From Lachnospiraceae bacterium (GTDB lineage Bacteria > Bacillota_A > Clostridia > Lachnospirales > Lachnospiraceae), in NCBI GenBank assembly GCA_024691045.1, contig JAILOC010000094.1:1-52130 (forward strand): a stretch of DNA of 52,130 nucleotides, given 5' to 3'. Every line of letters starts with the position of its first letter. The first letter of the stretch is position 1. This document shows positions 24,524 to 33,265 of this stretch, one piece after another. A model generated the notes under the pieces. The model was not told the DNA's origin, did not search any database, and saw only the letters and a list, made by a program, of their open reading frames with translations. The translations under genes were made by a program, and so were the position numbers.

Positions 24524-25627
24524 ATGGCAGGCTCTTCATTCGGACGAATATTCAGGATAACCACATGGGGCGAGTCACACGGACCGGCACTCGGATGCGT
24601 TATTGACGGGTGTCCCGCAGGAGTGGAATTATCCGAAAAAGACATACAGCCCTTTCTTGACAGAAGAAAGCCCGGCAATGCAGCCGTTGCCACTGCGAGA
24701 AAGGAATCGGATACGGCGGAGATACTTTCCGGTGTTTTTGAAGGAAAGACGACCGGAACTCCCATAAGTGTTATCATCAGAAATTCCGACCAGCATTCGA
24801 ACGATTATGATAATCTGAAGGATCTGTACAGACCGGGACACGCGGATATGACATACGATGCCAAGTACGGCTTCAGGGATCACCGCGGAGGAGGCCGAAG
24901 CTCCGGAAGGGAGACGGTGGCAAGGGTTATCGCCGGTGCGATCGCCATCAAGGTTTTAAAGCAGCTCGGCATTACCGTTGAAGCTTATACGAGAGCGATC
25001 GGTCCCGTCGAAGCAGACCTTTCCGAGTATTCGAGAAGCGCCGTCCTTGCAAATGCAACGGCAATGCCCGACGTAAACGCCAACGCGAGGGCACTCGAAT
25101 ATATAGCGGATATGAAGAATAAATGCGATTCCTGCGGCGGTGTTATGGAATGCGTAATAAAGGGCGTTCCCGCAGGCGTGGGGGATCCTGTATTCGATAA
25201 GCTGGATGCGCTTCTTGCACAGGCGGTTATGAGCATAGGTGCCGTAAAGGCGGTAGAGATCGGTGACGGAACGGCTGCAGCAGCATCTGTCGGAAGCAGG
25301 AACAACGATCAGTTCAAAGCAGGCAGCAAGGGTAAGATCTCCAAAAAGAGCAATCACGCAGGCGGCATACTCGGAGGCATAAGCGATTCATCCGACATAA
25401 TAGTAAGGGCGAGTGTTAAGCCCACGCCGTCGATCGCAAGATCGCAGAAGACGGTCAATAATCTGGGTGAGAATACCGAGATCGAGATACACGGACGTCA
25501 CGATCCCGTCATAGTTCCGAGAGCGGTTGTTGTGCTCGAGAGCATGTGTGCGGTGACGATACTGGACAGCTTAATGTACGGGGCTACAACTCGGATCGAT
25601 AATCTTATCAGCATTTACAATAAATAA
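24524..25627 (+). CDS. aroC: chorismate synthase
   Basis: Converts 5-enolpyruvylshikimate-3-phosphate to chorismate with reduced FMN, the last common step to aromatic amino acids and folate. The 367 residues are normal for the family. Signatures are GRIFRITTWGESHGPALGCVIDG at the N-terminus, YGFRDHRGGGRSSGRETVARV in the middle and the C-terminal RHDPVIVPRAVVVLESM. The start ATG follows AGAGGGAT. No other shikimate gene is nearby. It lies 12 bp after the DUF5662 gene and 15 bp before the next, so a shared transcript with unrelated functions is likely. Confidence 0.97.
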   Translation: MAGSSFGRIFRITTWGESHGPALGCVIDGCPAGVELSEKDIQPFLDRRKPGNAAVATARKESDTAEILSGVFEGKTTGTPISVIIRNSDQHSNDYDNLKDLYRPGHADMTYDAKYGFRDHRGGGRSSGRETVARVIAGAIAIKVLKQLGITVEAYTRAIGPVEADLSEYSRSAVLANATAMPDVNANARALEYIADMKNKCDSCGGVMECVIKGVPAGVGDPVFDKLDALLAQAVMSIGAVKAVEIGDGTAAAASVGSRNNDQFKAGSKGKISKKSNHAGGILGGISDSSDIIVRASVKPTPSIARSQKTVNNLGENTEIEIHGRHDPVIVPRAVVVLESMCAVTILDSLMYGATTRIDNLISIYNK

Positions 25628-25642
25628 CCAGAGGTGGACATT

Positions 25643-26761
25643 ATGGCTGAAGAAAAGAAAAAAACTACCAAGGCAGCTTCAAATGACAAGTATGTTGCAT
25701 ACGTCTCAACATATACCATGGGTGATAACCATGGTATCAAGGTGTATGACGTAAATATGGAGACGGGACGCTTTACCGAGAAGGATGAAGTTGAGATCTC
25801 CAACTCGTCCTATATCACTACTTCCCATAACGGAAAGTATCTCTATTCGATAACCGACCTTGGTGTCGAGTCATACAGGATCGCAGAGGACGGAACTCTG
25901 GATCTTATAAACTTTGCTCCCATAAACGGAATGAGAGGCTGCTATCTTGCAACCGATTATACCGACAAATACCTCATGGTAGCAGGTTATCACGACGGTA
26001 AGCTTACCGTACTTCATCTCAAGGATAACGGCGGCGTCGGAAAGATCACAGATGAAGTTTTCCATAAGGGTCTCGGCTCTATGGCTGACAGAAACTTCAG
26101 ACCTCACATTGCTAGTGCGAGAATGACCCACGACAACAGATACATCCTTGTTGCCGATCAGGGAATGGACCATGTTAATGTATATGAGCTTAATCATGAT
26201 ACCGGCAAGATCAAGCTTGTCGATATCATCAGATGCCAGCTTGAATCATCACCCCGTCAGATCAAGCTTTCCAAGGACGGAAGATTCATCTATATCTGCC
26301 TCGAGGCCACATGCAAGATCGATGTTTATGAGTACACCTTCGACGGAAAGGCTCCCGTATTCGAGAAGATCCAGACCGTTGATGTTGTAAAGCGTGAGAG
26401 CGGTGTCAATTCCGCGATAAGTGCTCTTTCATTTTCGACGGATTACAAATACATCCTTACAACCATTGCCGGAGACAATTCAGTTGCTATCTTCTCCGCA
26501 GATCCCAATACCGGAATGCTTGAAAAGAAGCTCCTTCTTCCCGTATCGGGTGATTATCCCAAGGATGCGGAGATTCTTCCCGGCAACAAGTTCCTTGTTT
26601 CGCTCAATCACGAGTCGAACGAGATGTCATTCTTCAAGCTTGATATCGAGAACGGAACTATGATCATGAACGGCGGTTTTGTAAAAGTTAAGACTCCCAA
26701 CTGCATCCTTATCCATAAGCTTAACCGTGAAGGTGAGACCGAGATCTTAGAGAATCAATGA
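25643..26761 (+). CDS. lactonase-family beta-propeller protein
   Basis: A 372-residue seven-bladed propeller of the 6-phosphogluconolactonase (YkgB/Pgl) or cycloisomerase-like group. Repeated blade motifs are visible: YVAYVSTYTMGDNHGIKVYD, SHNGKYLYSITD, DNRYILVADQGMDHVNVYEL, SKDGRFIYICLEATCKIDVY and STDYKYILTTIAGDNSVAIF. ATG 25643 was chosen because AGAGGTGG lies 5 nt before it; a GTG at 25634 is inside that ribosome site. The N-terminus is Lys-rich and not a signal peptide, so it acts in the cytoplasm. The substrate is not certain; pentose-phosphate lactone hydrolysis is the family default. Its stop overlaps the next start (ATGA). Confidence 0.8.
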   Translation: MAEEKKKTTKAASNDKYVAYVSTYTMGDNHGIKVYDVNMETGRFTEKDEVEISNSSYITTSHNGKYLYSITDLGVESYRIAEDGTLDLINFAPINGMRGCYLATDYTDKYLMVAGYHDGKLTVLHLKDNGGVGKITDEVFHKGLGSMADRNFRPHIASARMTHDNRYILVADQGMDHVNVYELNHDTGKIKLVDIIRCQLESSPRQIKLSKDGRFIYICLEATCKIDVYEYTFDGKAPVFEKIQTVDVVKRESGVNSAISALSFSTDYKYILTTIAGDNSVAIFSADPNTGMLEKKLLLPVSGDYPKDAEILPGNKFLVSLNHESNEMSFFKLDIENGTMIMNGGFVKVKTPNCILIHKLNREGETEILENQ

Positions 26762-27849
26762 TAAACCAGACAAAAAAGGAACGCGTTTCCGAAGAGATAA
26801 GGATGCGCGGCAGAAAGAATAAGACATACAGATTCTTTTCCGTTCTGATAAAAAGGGGATGTTTTTTTTGGATAGATCTGTGTGATTTCTGTGAAGAGCA
26901 CATGCTGAAATTCGTTCTGCTGTGCACTTCGCTTGTCTGTTTTACGGCTTTTTGCAGTTTTTCTTTTCCTCTTTTCACAGGCTCCGTGACCAACCTCGGA
27001 ATAATCGATTTCAGTGAACTTGATGAGTCGATTTCCCTTGCGGAGGAAACTCCCGATGTGATGACGGCAGATGAGGCGAGGATCCTTTTCAGGGATGATT
27101 TCAAATCCGGTGATCTTCAGGGAATGGGCGCATCCGTAAGCACCAATTCAGAGGGGCAGGAGGTCATTGCGATCGGAACCGACGCTATTCTTGACGATAT
27201 GCTTGCAGATTATCAGGGGGATGAACCGGTTTCGGAGATTTCTGTATATGAGAACATTGATCTTGACAGTCTTTCTTTTGAAAAGGATGACTGGAGACTG
27301 ATCCTTGTAAATAAGCAGCACTCGGTTCCCGCAGATTATGAATTTCCTCTGGGTAATCTGACCGCAAATCTTCAGTGCGATGAGAGAGTCATAGATGATC
27401 TTGTGCAGATGCTTCGTGATGCGAGAAGCGCAGGGATGAACATCTGGATCGTATCTCCCTACAGATCGGGCGACAAGCAGGAGAATCTGTTTAATTACGA
27501 TCTGGGAAAATACATGTCATCGGGTATGAATTATCTGGATGCTTACCGTCTTGCCGCCGAAGCGGTAACGCTTCCCGGAACGAGCGAACATCAGATAGGT
27601 CTTGCTTTCGATATAGTAAATAACGAATATGCACATCTCGGTGAGGGCTTTGGGGAAACGAAGGAAGGTCTCTGGCTTGCCGAGAACTGCTATAAATACG
27701 GCTTTATACTCAGATATCCTGCGGATAAGGAATATATTACGACGATCGAATATGAGCCCTGGCACTTCAGATATGTAGGAAAAGATGCAGCGGCTTATAT
27801 GACGCTCAAGGGCCTTACCCTGGAAGAGTTCTGGGAGGAAGTATTTTGA
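26758..27849 (+). CDS. VanY-type D-alanyl-D-alanine carboxypeptidase, membrane-anchored
   Basis: A 363-residue peptidase of family M15B that trims the terminal D-Ala of peptidoglycan stem peptides. A basic N-terminus is followed by one membrane helix near residues 42-62 (MLKFVLLCTSLVCFTAFCSF), an acidic linker, and the peptidase domain from ~190. Zinc and catalytic residues are visible in GTSEHQIGLAFDIV (His and Asp ligands) and YEPWHFRYVG (Glu and His). It is translationally coupled to the lactonase gene (ATGA) and to tgt (TTGA). There are no VanR/S, VanX or ligase genes, so a cell-wall maintenance role is more likely than glycopeptide resistance. Confidence 0.88.
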   Translation: MINQTKKERVSEEIRMRGRKNKTYRFFSVLIKRGCFFWIDLCDFCEEHMLKFVLLCTSLVCFTAFCSFSFPLFTGSVTNLGIIDFSELDESISLAEETPDVMTADEARILFRDDFKSGDLQGMGASVSTNSEGQEVIAIGTDAILDDMLADYQGDEPVSEISVYENIDLDSLSFEKDDWRLILVNKQHSVPADYEFPLGNLTANLQCDERVIDDLVQMLRDARSAGMNIWIVSPYRSGDKQENLFNYDLGKYMSSGMNYLDAYRLAAEAVTLPGTSEHQIGLAFDIVNNEYAHLGEGFGETKEGLWLAENCYKYGFILRYPADKEYITTIEYEPWHFRYVGKDAAAYMTLKGLTLEEFWEEVF

Positions 27850-28985
27850 GTTCGAATTTTAAACTGATCAAAAAAGACGGAAATGCAAGAAGAGGAGAAC
27901 TGACCACCGTTCACGGAACCGTTCAGACCCCTCTTTTTATGAATGTCGGAACCGTGGCGGCGATAAAGGGCGGAGTCAGTTCCGAGGACCTTGAAAATAT
28001 CGGATGTCAGGTTGAACTATCCAATACATATCATCTTCACGTACGTACGGGTGATGAGCTTATAAAGAGGTTCGGCGGACTTCATAAGTTCATGGACTGG
28101 CACAGACCGATCCTTACCGATTCGGGCGGGTTCCAGGTTTTTTCCCTGGCTTCCATGCGCAAGATCAGGGAGGAAGGAGTAACCTTCAGAAGCCATATAG
28201 ACGGTCATAAGATATTCATGGGTCCCGAGGAGAGCATGAGGATCCAGAGCAATCTCGGTTCCACCATTGCAATGGCATTTGATGAATGTCCTCCCGCTAA
28301 GGCAGAGAGGGAGTATGTGCTTCCTTCGGTTCAGCGTACCGAAAGATGGCTGGAAAGATGTAAACGCGAGATGGACAGGCTCAATTCTGCTGAAGAGACC
28401 ATCAATAAGCATCAGCTTCTGTTCGGAATCAATCAGGGTGCCATATATAATGACATAAGGATAGATAACGCAAAAAGGATCTCGGAGCTGGATCTTCCGG
28501 GATATGCGATAGGAGGACTTGCGGTAGGAGAGACGCATGAGGAGATGTACGATGTGCTCGACAATACGGCACCTTATCTTCCCGCGGATAAACCCAGATA
28601 CCTGATGGGTGTCGGAACTCCAGCAAATATCCTCGAAGCTGTCGATCGCGGTATCGATATGTTCGACTGTGTATATCCTTCGAGAAACGGACGCCACGGT
28701 CACCTCTATACTCATCACGGCAAGATCAACATCAATAATGCCAAATATGCGGAGGATGACAGGCCGATAGAAGAAGGATGCGGATGTCCGGCATGCAGGA
28801 GGTATTCAAGGGCATATATACGCCATCTTCATAAATCCGGTGAGATACTCGGACTCAGGCTGAGCGTTCTTCACAATCTGTATTTTTATAATCATCTTAT
28901 GGAAGAGATCAGGGATGCAATAGATGAAGGCAGATATAAAGAATTCAAGAACTCGCTCATAGATGATCTGAACGGATCCGACTGA
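27846..28985 (+). CDS. tgt: tRNA-guanine transglycosylase
   Basis: Exchanges the wobble guanine for preQ1 in queuosine tRNAs (Asp, Asn, His, Tyr). It starts with TTG at 27846, supported by GGGAGG 7 nt upstream and by the N-terminus SSNFKLIKKDGNARRGELTT; no ATG fits. Family motifs: TDSGGFQVFSL with the active-site Asp, FGINQGAIYNDIR, YAIGGLAVGE, the nucleophile region DCVYPSRNGRHG, and the zinc site CGCPACRRYSRAYIRHL with a later His in RLSVLHNLY. 379 residues. tgt is often followed by yajC; here a CAP-domain gene separates them. No queA is present in the window. Confidence 0.96.
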   Translation: MSSNFKLIKKDGNARRGELTTVHGTVQTPLFMNVGTVAAIKGGVSSEDLENIGCQVELSNTYHLHVRTGDELIKRFGGLHKFMDWHRPILTDSGGFQVFSLASMRKIREEGVTFRSHIDGHKIFMGPEESMRIQSNLGSTIAMAFDECPPAKAEREYVLPSVQRTERWLERCKREMDRLNSAEETINKHQLLFGINQGAIYNDIRIDNAKRISELDLPGYAIGGLAVGETHEEMYDVLDNTAPYLPADKPRYLMGVGTPANILEAVDRGIDMFDCVYPSRNGRHGHLYTHHGKININNAKYAEDDRPIEEGCGCPACRRYSRAYIRHLHKSGEILGLRLSVLHNLYFYNHLMEEIRDAIDEGRYKEFKNSLIDDLNGSD

Positions 28986-29005
28986 TCCGAAAGGAGGTAT
29001 TGAAT

Positions 29006-29824
29006 ATGAAAAAACTTTTTATTACATTTTCTGCATTTATTTTTCTCGTATTCGGCTTAGGCGCATTTAAAGTAAGTGCCGCACCGGTTAAGATGTCCGA
29101 CGGACAGCTTTTCGATGCTCAGTTCTATGCTCAGAAAAATCCCGATGTCGTAGCGGCATTCGGAACCGATGCAAACTGGCTTTATCTTCATTACGTGGTA
29201 TGCGGAAAGGCCGAGGGAAGACTTCCTTACGATCCTTCATACGGCGGAGCCGCTCCTTCTTCATCATCAGACGGTTTTAATGCAGCTTATTATGCCGCAA
29301 GATATCCCGATGTTGCAGCCGTATTCGGAACCGATCCCACAATGCTCAAGATGCATTACGATCTGTGCGGAAAGGCTGAGGGAAGATTTCCCAATCCGGA
29401 AGCGGAGCTTGCATCCGTTCCCGGCCCAATCCCCGCCTATACCCCCGCTGTTTCGACCGTCGAACAGCAGGTTCTGGATCTTGTAAATGCAGAGCGTGCA
29501 AAAAGCGGACTTGCTCCTCTTTCATGGGATTCCTCTAATCTGGGACCCGGTGCCGCACTAAGGGCTCAGGAGATATCACAGGTATTTTCACATACAAGAC
29601 CCAACGGAAGCAGCTGCTTTACCGCTGTTTCAAATCCCGGATGGCTTGGAGAGAACATTGCCGCAGGCCAGCGTTCTCCGGAGGAAGTCATGAATTCCTG
29701 GATGAACAGCTCAGGTCACAGGGCAAATATCCTTAATGCCCATTTCACCAGACTTGGTGTCGGATATTACTATAATGCATCTGCTCCTTACAGATATTAT
29801 TGGGTACAGATGTTCTCGTCATAA
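29006..29824 (+). CDS. secreted CAP-domain (SCP/PR1-like) protein
   Basis: Start ATG 29006 with AAGGAGG 8 nt before it; a TTG two codons earlier is too close. The signal peptide is MKKLFITFSAFIFLVFGLGA, cut near AAP. Two ~45-residue repeats follow, each of the form AQFYAQKNPDVVAAFGTD, then LHY-x4-GKAEGR-x-P, as found in many clostridial surface proteins. The C-terminal CAP domain (about 150-272) shows VLDLVNAERAKSGLAPLSWD, the His of VFSHTRPNG, GENIAAG and SGHRANILN with its conserved His. The CAP family is widespread with varied, mostly undefined extracellular roles. 272 residues. Confidence 0.88.
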   Translation: MKKLFITFSAFIFLVFGLGAFKVSAAPVKMSDGQLFDAQFYAQKNPDVVAAFGTDANWLYLHYVVCGKAEGRLPYDPSYGGAAPSSSSDGFNAAYYAARYPDVAAVFGTDPTMLKMHYDLCGKAEGRFPNPEAELASVPGPIPAYTPAVSTVEQQVLDLVNAERAKSGLAPLSWDSSNLGPGAALRAQEISQVFSHTRPNGSSCFTAVSNPGWLGENIAAGQRSPEEVMNSWMNSSGHRANILNAHFTRLGVGYYYNASAPYRYYWVQMFSS

Positions 29825-29833
29825 ATTTTTTAT

Positions 29834-29862
29834 TTGATACTTTTGCGTATATCGTGTATCAT
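29834..29862 (+). promoter_or_regulatory. promoter for yajC
   Basis: TTGATA (29834-29839), 17-bp spacer, TATCAT (29857-29862). The start site would be near 29869, about 44 nt before yajC. It makes yajC a single-gene unit together with the terminator at 30283. Confidence 0.6.
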
Positions 29863-29912
29863 CAGACATGTTGCGGGAAAAATCGCAAAAGAAACGATCG
29901 GAGGATTTCTAA

Positions 29913-30263
29913 ATGAACTTTATGATTCTTACAGCGGATGCTGCATCGAGTGATGCTACCGGATCCATTCTTTCAATGATCCTTATATACGGTGTTCTTA
30001 TCTTTGCTCTCTGGTTCTTCTTCATGAGACCCCAGAAGAAAGAGCAGAAGAGAACCCAGGAGATGCTCTCTACTCTTGAAAACGGTGATATCGTCTGCAC
30101 CACCTCAGGATTCTACGGAACCATCATCGACATTCAGGACGATATGGTCATCGTGGAGTTCGGAAATAACCGCAACTGCCGTATCCCCATGGAGAAGTCG
30201 GCTATCGCCAAGGTTGAAAAGCCCGGACAGCCTTCATCATCCGATTCCGATTCCAAGAAATAA
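29913..30263 (+). CDS. yajC: preprotein translocase subunit YajC
   Basis: A small membrane protein that joins SecDF and the Sec translocon. It has 116 residues: a short exposed N-terminus, one helix (SMILIYGVLIFALWFFF), the diagnostic RPQKKEQKRTQEML and a soluble domain with ENGDIVCTTSGFYGTIIDI. The tail is Ser/Asp/Lys-rich. The start has GGAGG 8-9 nt upstream. The gene has its own promoter and terminator; secD and secF, frequent downstream neighbours in other genomes, are not here. Confidence 0.95.
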   Translation: MNFMILTADAASSDATGSILSMILIYGVLIFALWFFFMRPQKKEQKRTQEMLSTLENGDIVCTTSGFYGTIIDIQDDMVIVEFGNNRNCRIPMEKSAIAKVEKPGQPSSSDSDSKK

Positions 30264-30282
30264 TTTAGATCATATTATCTTT

Positions 30283-30316
30283 AAGCCCTTAGGAATTTAT
30301 TCTAAGGGCTTTTTTT
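30283..30316 (+). terminator. terminator after yajC
   Basis: AAGCCCTTAG (30283-30292) pairs with CTAAGGGCTT (30302-30311), followed by a T-run to 30316. Confidence 0.9.
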
Positions 30317-30417
30317 GTATATATGCTTCATACGAAAAAGGTTAAATACGCCCCTTGAATTTCACGTTTTTATAAGATAAATTAGAAATGTCGCATTTTT
30401 TGCGAAAAGGAGACGCT

Positions 30418-31503
30418 ATGAAACTTAACATTGTATGTATTCCCGGTGACGGGATCGGTCCCGAGATAGTCGCTCAGGCCAAGAAAGTACTTGAAAAGGT
30501 TGCATCCGTATACGGTCATGAGATGGTGTTTACGGACATTCTCATGGGCGGAGCCTCTATCGATGCATGCGGTGAACCCCTTACACAGGAAGCAATCGAT
30601 ACGGCAAAGGCTGCAGATGCAGTACTTATGGGCTCCATCGGAGGAAATACCACAACTAGTCCCTGGTACAAGCTTCCTCCCGAGAAAAGACCCGAAGCAG
30701 GCCTTCTTAAGATAAGAAAAGAGCTCGGACTCTTCGCTAACTTAAGACCCGCATATCTGTTCCCCGAGCTTGCGGACGCTTGCCCTCTTGCAAGTGAGAC
30801 CTCGGATAAGGGTTTTGACCTTCTTATCATGAGAGAGCTTACCGGCGGACTTTATTTCGGAGAAAGACATACTGAGGTTGTTAACGGACTCAGGACTGCA
30901 GTTGATACACTTACATATAATGAAGAAGAAATAAGAAGGATCGCGATCAAGGCATTCGAAGCCGCAAGAAAGAGGAAGAAGAAGGTAACTTCCGTTGATA
31001 AGGCGAATGTTCTCGATTCCTCAAGACTGTGGAGAGCCGTTACCGCAGAAGTTGCCAAGGATTATCCCGATGTAGAGCTTGAGAATATGCTGGTTGACAA
31101 CTGCGCAATGCAGCTTGTCAAGGATCCCGGACAGTTTGACGTCGTTCTTACCGAGAATATGTTCGGTGACATTCTTTCCGATGAGGCAAGCATGATAACC
31201 GGTTCGATAGGAATGCTTTCTTCCGCATCCCTTAACGAGACCAGATTCGGACTCTATGAACCCAGCCATGGGTCAGCGCCCGATATCGCAGGTCAGGATA
31301 TCGCCAATCCCATCGCGACCGTTCTATCGGCAGCTATGATGCTCAGGTTTTCTTTTGACCTGAATAAAGAGGGTGATGCCATTGAAGCAGCGGTAAAGCA
31401 GGTTCTTAAGGACGGCTTCAGAACCGGAGACATTTATTCGGAAGGCTGCGAGAAGGTAGGATGCACACGTATGGGTGATCTTATCTGTGAGAGGATCAAA
31501 TAA
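30418..31503 (+). CDS. leuB: 3-isopropylmalate dehydrogenase
   Basis: NAD-dependent oxidation and decarboxylation of 3-isopropylmalate in leucine synthesis. The frame is open to 30388, but ATG 30418 has AAAAGGAG just upstream and gives the standard start [17 protein letters not shown]. Further signatures: [62 protein letters not shown] and [14 protein letters not shown]. 361 residues. First of leuB, ilvD, ilvB, with gaps of 42 and 46 bp. leuA and leuCD are not in the window. The 5' leader is short and shows no T-box or riboswitch; a small TCGCA/TGCGA hairpin at 30391-30405 precedes the ribosome site. Confidence 0.97.
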   Translation: MKLNIVCIPGDGIGPEIVAQAKKVLEKVASVYGHEMVFTDILMGGASIDACGEPLTQEAIDTAKAADAVLMGSIGGNTTTSPWYKLPPEKRPEAGLLKIRKELGLFANLRPAYLFPELADACPLASETSDKGFDLLIMRELTGGLYFGERHTEVVNGLRTAVDTLTYNEEEIRRIAIKAFEAARKRKKKVTSVDKANVLDSSRLWRAVTAEVAKDYPDVELENMLVDNCAMQLVKDPGQFDVVLTENMFGDILSDEASMITGSIGMLSSASLNETRFGLYEPSHGSAPDIAGQDIANPIATVLSAAMMLRFSFDLNKEGDAIEAAVKQVLKDGFRTGDIYSEGCEKVGCTRMGDLICERIK

Positions 31504-31545
31504 TTTCAGTTTTACTGATCAAATAATGTAGGAGAGGTTAAAACC

Positions 31546-33219
31546 ATGAGAAGTGATTCCGTAAAAGTTGGTGACGCACAGGCGCCCCACAGAAGTCTTT
31601 TTAATGCACTTGGAATGACAGAAGAAGAGAGAAAGCGTCCTCTGATCGGTATCGTTACTTCATATAACGAGATCGTTCCCGGACATATGAATCTCGACAA
31701 GATAGCTGAGGCAGTTAAGCTCGGCGTAGCAATGGCAGGCGGTACTCCCATTCTATTCCCTGCGATCGCCGTATGCGACGGTATCGCGATGGGACATATC
31801 GGAATGAAGTACAGTCTTGTTACCAGAGACCTCATTGCTGATTCAACCGAGTGTATGGCAATGGCTCACGGCTTTGACGGACTCGTATGTATCCCCAACT
31901 GCGACAAGAACGTTCCCGGACTACTTATGGCTGCGGCACGTGTTAATATCCCCACAGTTTTCGTTTCCGGAGGCCCTATGCTCGCAGGACACGTACACGG
32001 AAAGAAGAGAAGCCTTTCTTCCATGTTCGAAGCAGTAGGAACTTATGCTGCAGGCAACATGACCAAAGAAGAACTTACCGAATTTGAAGAGAAGGTCTGT
32101 CCTACATGCGGATCCTGCTCTGGTATGTATACCGCAAACTCCATGAACTGCCTTACCGAAGCAATCGGTATGGGTCTTAAGGGAAATGGTACCATCCCCG
32201 CAGTTTATTCCGAGCGTATCAGACTTGCAAAGCATGCCGGAATGAAGATCATGGAGCTCGTCGAAAAGAATATCCGTCCCAGGGACATCATGACCGATAA
32301 GGCATTCAAGAATGCACTTACCGTTGATATGGCTCTCGGATGCTCAACCAATACCATGCTCCACATTCCCGCCATTGCCAGGGAAGCGGGTGTCGAACTC
32401 AACATGGAGATGGTAAATGAGCTGTCTGCCAAGACTCCCAACCTCTGCCACCTTGCACCCGCAGGTCCCACTTATATGGAAGATCTCAACGAGGCGGGCG
32501 GTGTATATGCAGTTATGAATGAGCTCTCCAAGAAGGGACTCATCGAAGAGGATTGCATGACCGCAAATGCGACCACCATCGGCGAGAATATCAAAAACTG
32601 CATCAACCGTGATCCCGAGGTCATCAGACCCATCGATAATCCTTACATGGCTACCGGCGGAATCGCAGTGCTCAAGGGTAACCTTGCTCCCGATACCGGT
32701 GTTGTCAAGCAGTCCGCTGTTGTTCCCGAAATGCTTGTTCACGAAGGACCCGCAAGAGTATTCGACTGTGAAGAGGATGCGATCGCTGCTATCAAGGGCG
32801 GCAAGATCGTTGCAGGCGATGTAGTCGTTATCAGATATGAAGGACCTAAGGGCGGTCCCGGAATGAGAGAGATGCTCAATCCCACTTCAGCCATTGCCGG
32901 TATGGGTCTCGGCTCATCGGTTGCTCTTATTACTGACGGAAGATTCTCCGGTGCATCAAGGGGCGCTTCCATCGGACATGTTTCCCCCGAAGCTGCAGTA
33001 GGCGGACCTATCGCACTTGTTCAGGAGGGCGATATCATTTCTATCGACATCCCCGGCAGAAAGCTCAATGTAAAGGTTTCAGATGAAGAGATGGCTAAGA
33101 GAAAAGAGGCTTGGACTCCCAGAGAGCCCAAGATAAATACCGGATATCTTGCCAGATACAGAGAGCTAGTTACCAGCGGAAACCGCGGCGCCGTACTCGA
33201 GATTCCCGGAAATAAATAA
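31546..33219 (+). CDS. ilvD: dihydroxy-acid dehydratase
   Basis: Fe-S enzyme that dehydrates 2,3-dihydroxy acids to the keto acids of valine and isoleucine. The 557 residues are standard. Motifs: [20 protein letters not shown] and [19 protein letters not shown] provide cluster cysteines; [16 protein letters not shown] carries another; the C-terminal [23 protein letters not shown] is diagnostic. The start follows AGGAGAGG. It lies between leuB and ilvB in a branched-chain amino acid unit. Confidence 0.97.
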   Translation: MRSDSVKVGDAQAPHRSLFNALGMTEEERKRPLIGIVTSYNEIVPGHMNLDKIAEAVKLGVAMAGGTPILFPAIAVCDGIAMGHIGMKYSLVTRDLIADSTECMAMAHGFDGLVCIPNCDKNVPGLLMAAARVNIPTVFVSGGPMLAGHVHGKKRSLSSMFEAVGTYAAGNMTKEELTEFEEKVCPTCGSCSGMYTANSMNCLTEAIGMGLKGNGTIPAVYSERIRLAKHAGMKIMELVEKNIRPRDIMTDKAFKNALTVDMALGCSTNTMLHIPAIAREAGVELNMEMVNELSAKTPNLCHLAPAGPTYMEDLNEAGGVYAVMNELSKKGLIEEDCMTANATTIGENIKNCINRDPEVIRPIDNPYMATGGIAVLKGNLAPDTGVVKQSAVVPEMLVHEGPARVFDCEEDAIAAIKGGKIVAGDVVVIRYEGPKGGPGMREMLNPTSAIAGMGLGSSVALITDGRFSGASRGASIGHVSPEAAVGGPIALVQEGDIISIDIPGRKLNVKVSDEEMAKRKEAWTPREPKINTGYLARYRELVTSGNRGAVLEIPGNK

Positions 33220-33265
33220 GATATAACATTTCAGGATAATTTAGATTTAGGAGAATTAGAAAACT

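Noticed and set aside
26758..27849. VanY homologue as a vancomycin-resistance gene
   Set aside because: No VanRS, VanH, ligase or VanX genes nearby; context fits ordinary peptidoglycan trimming.
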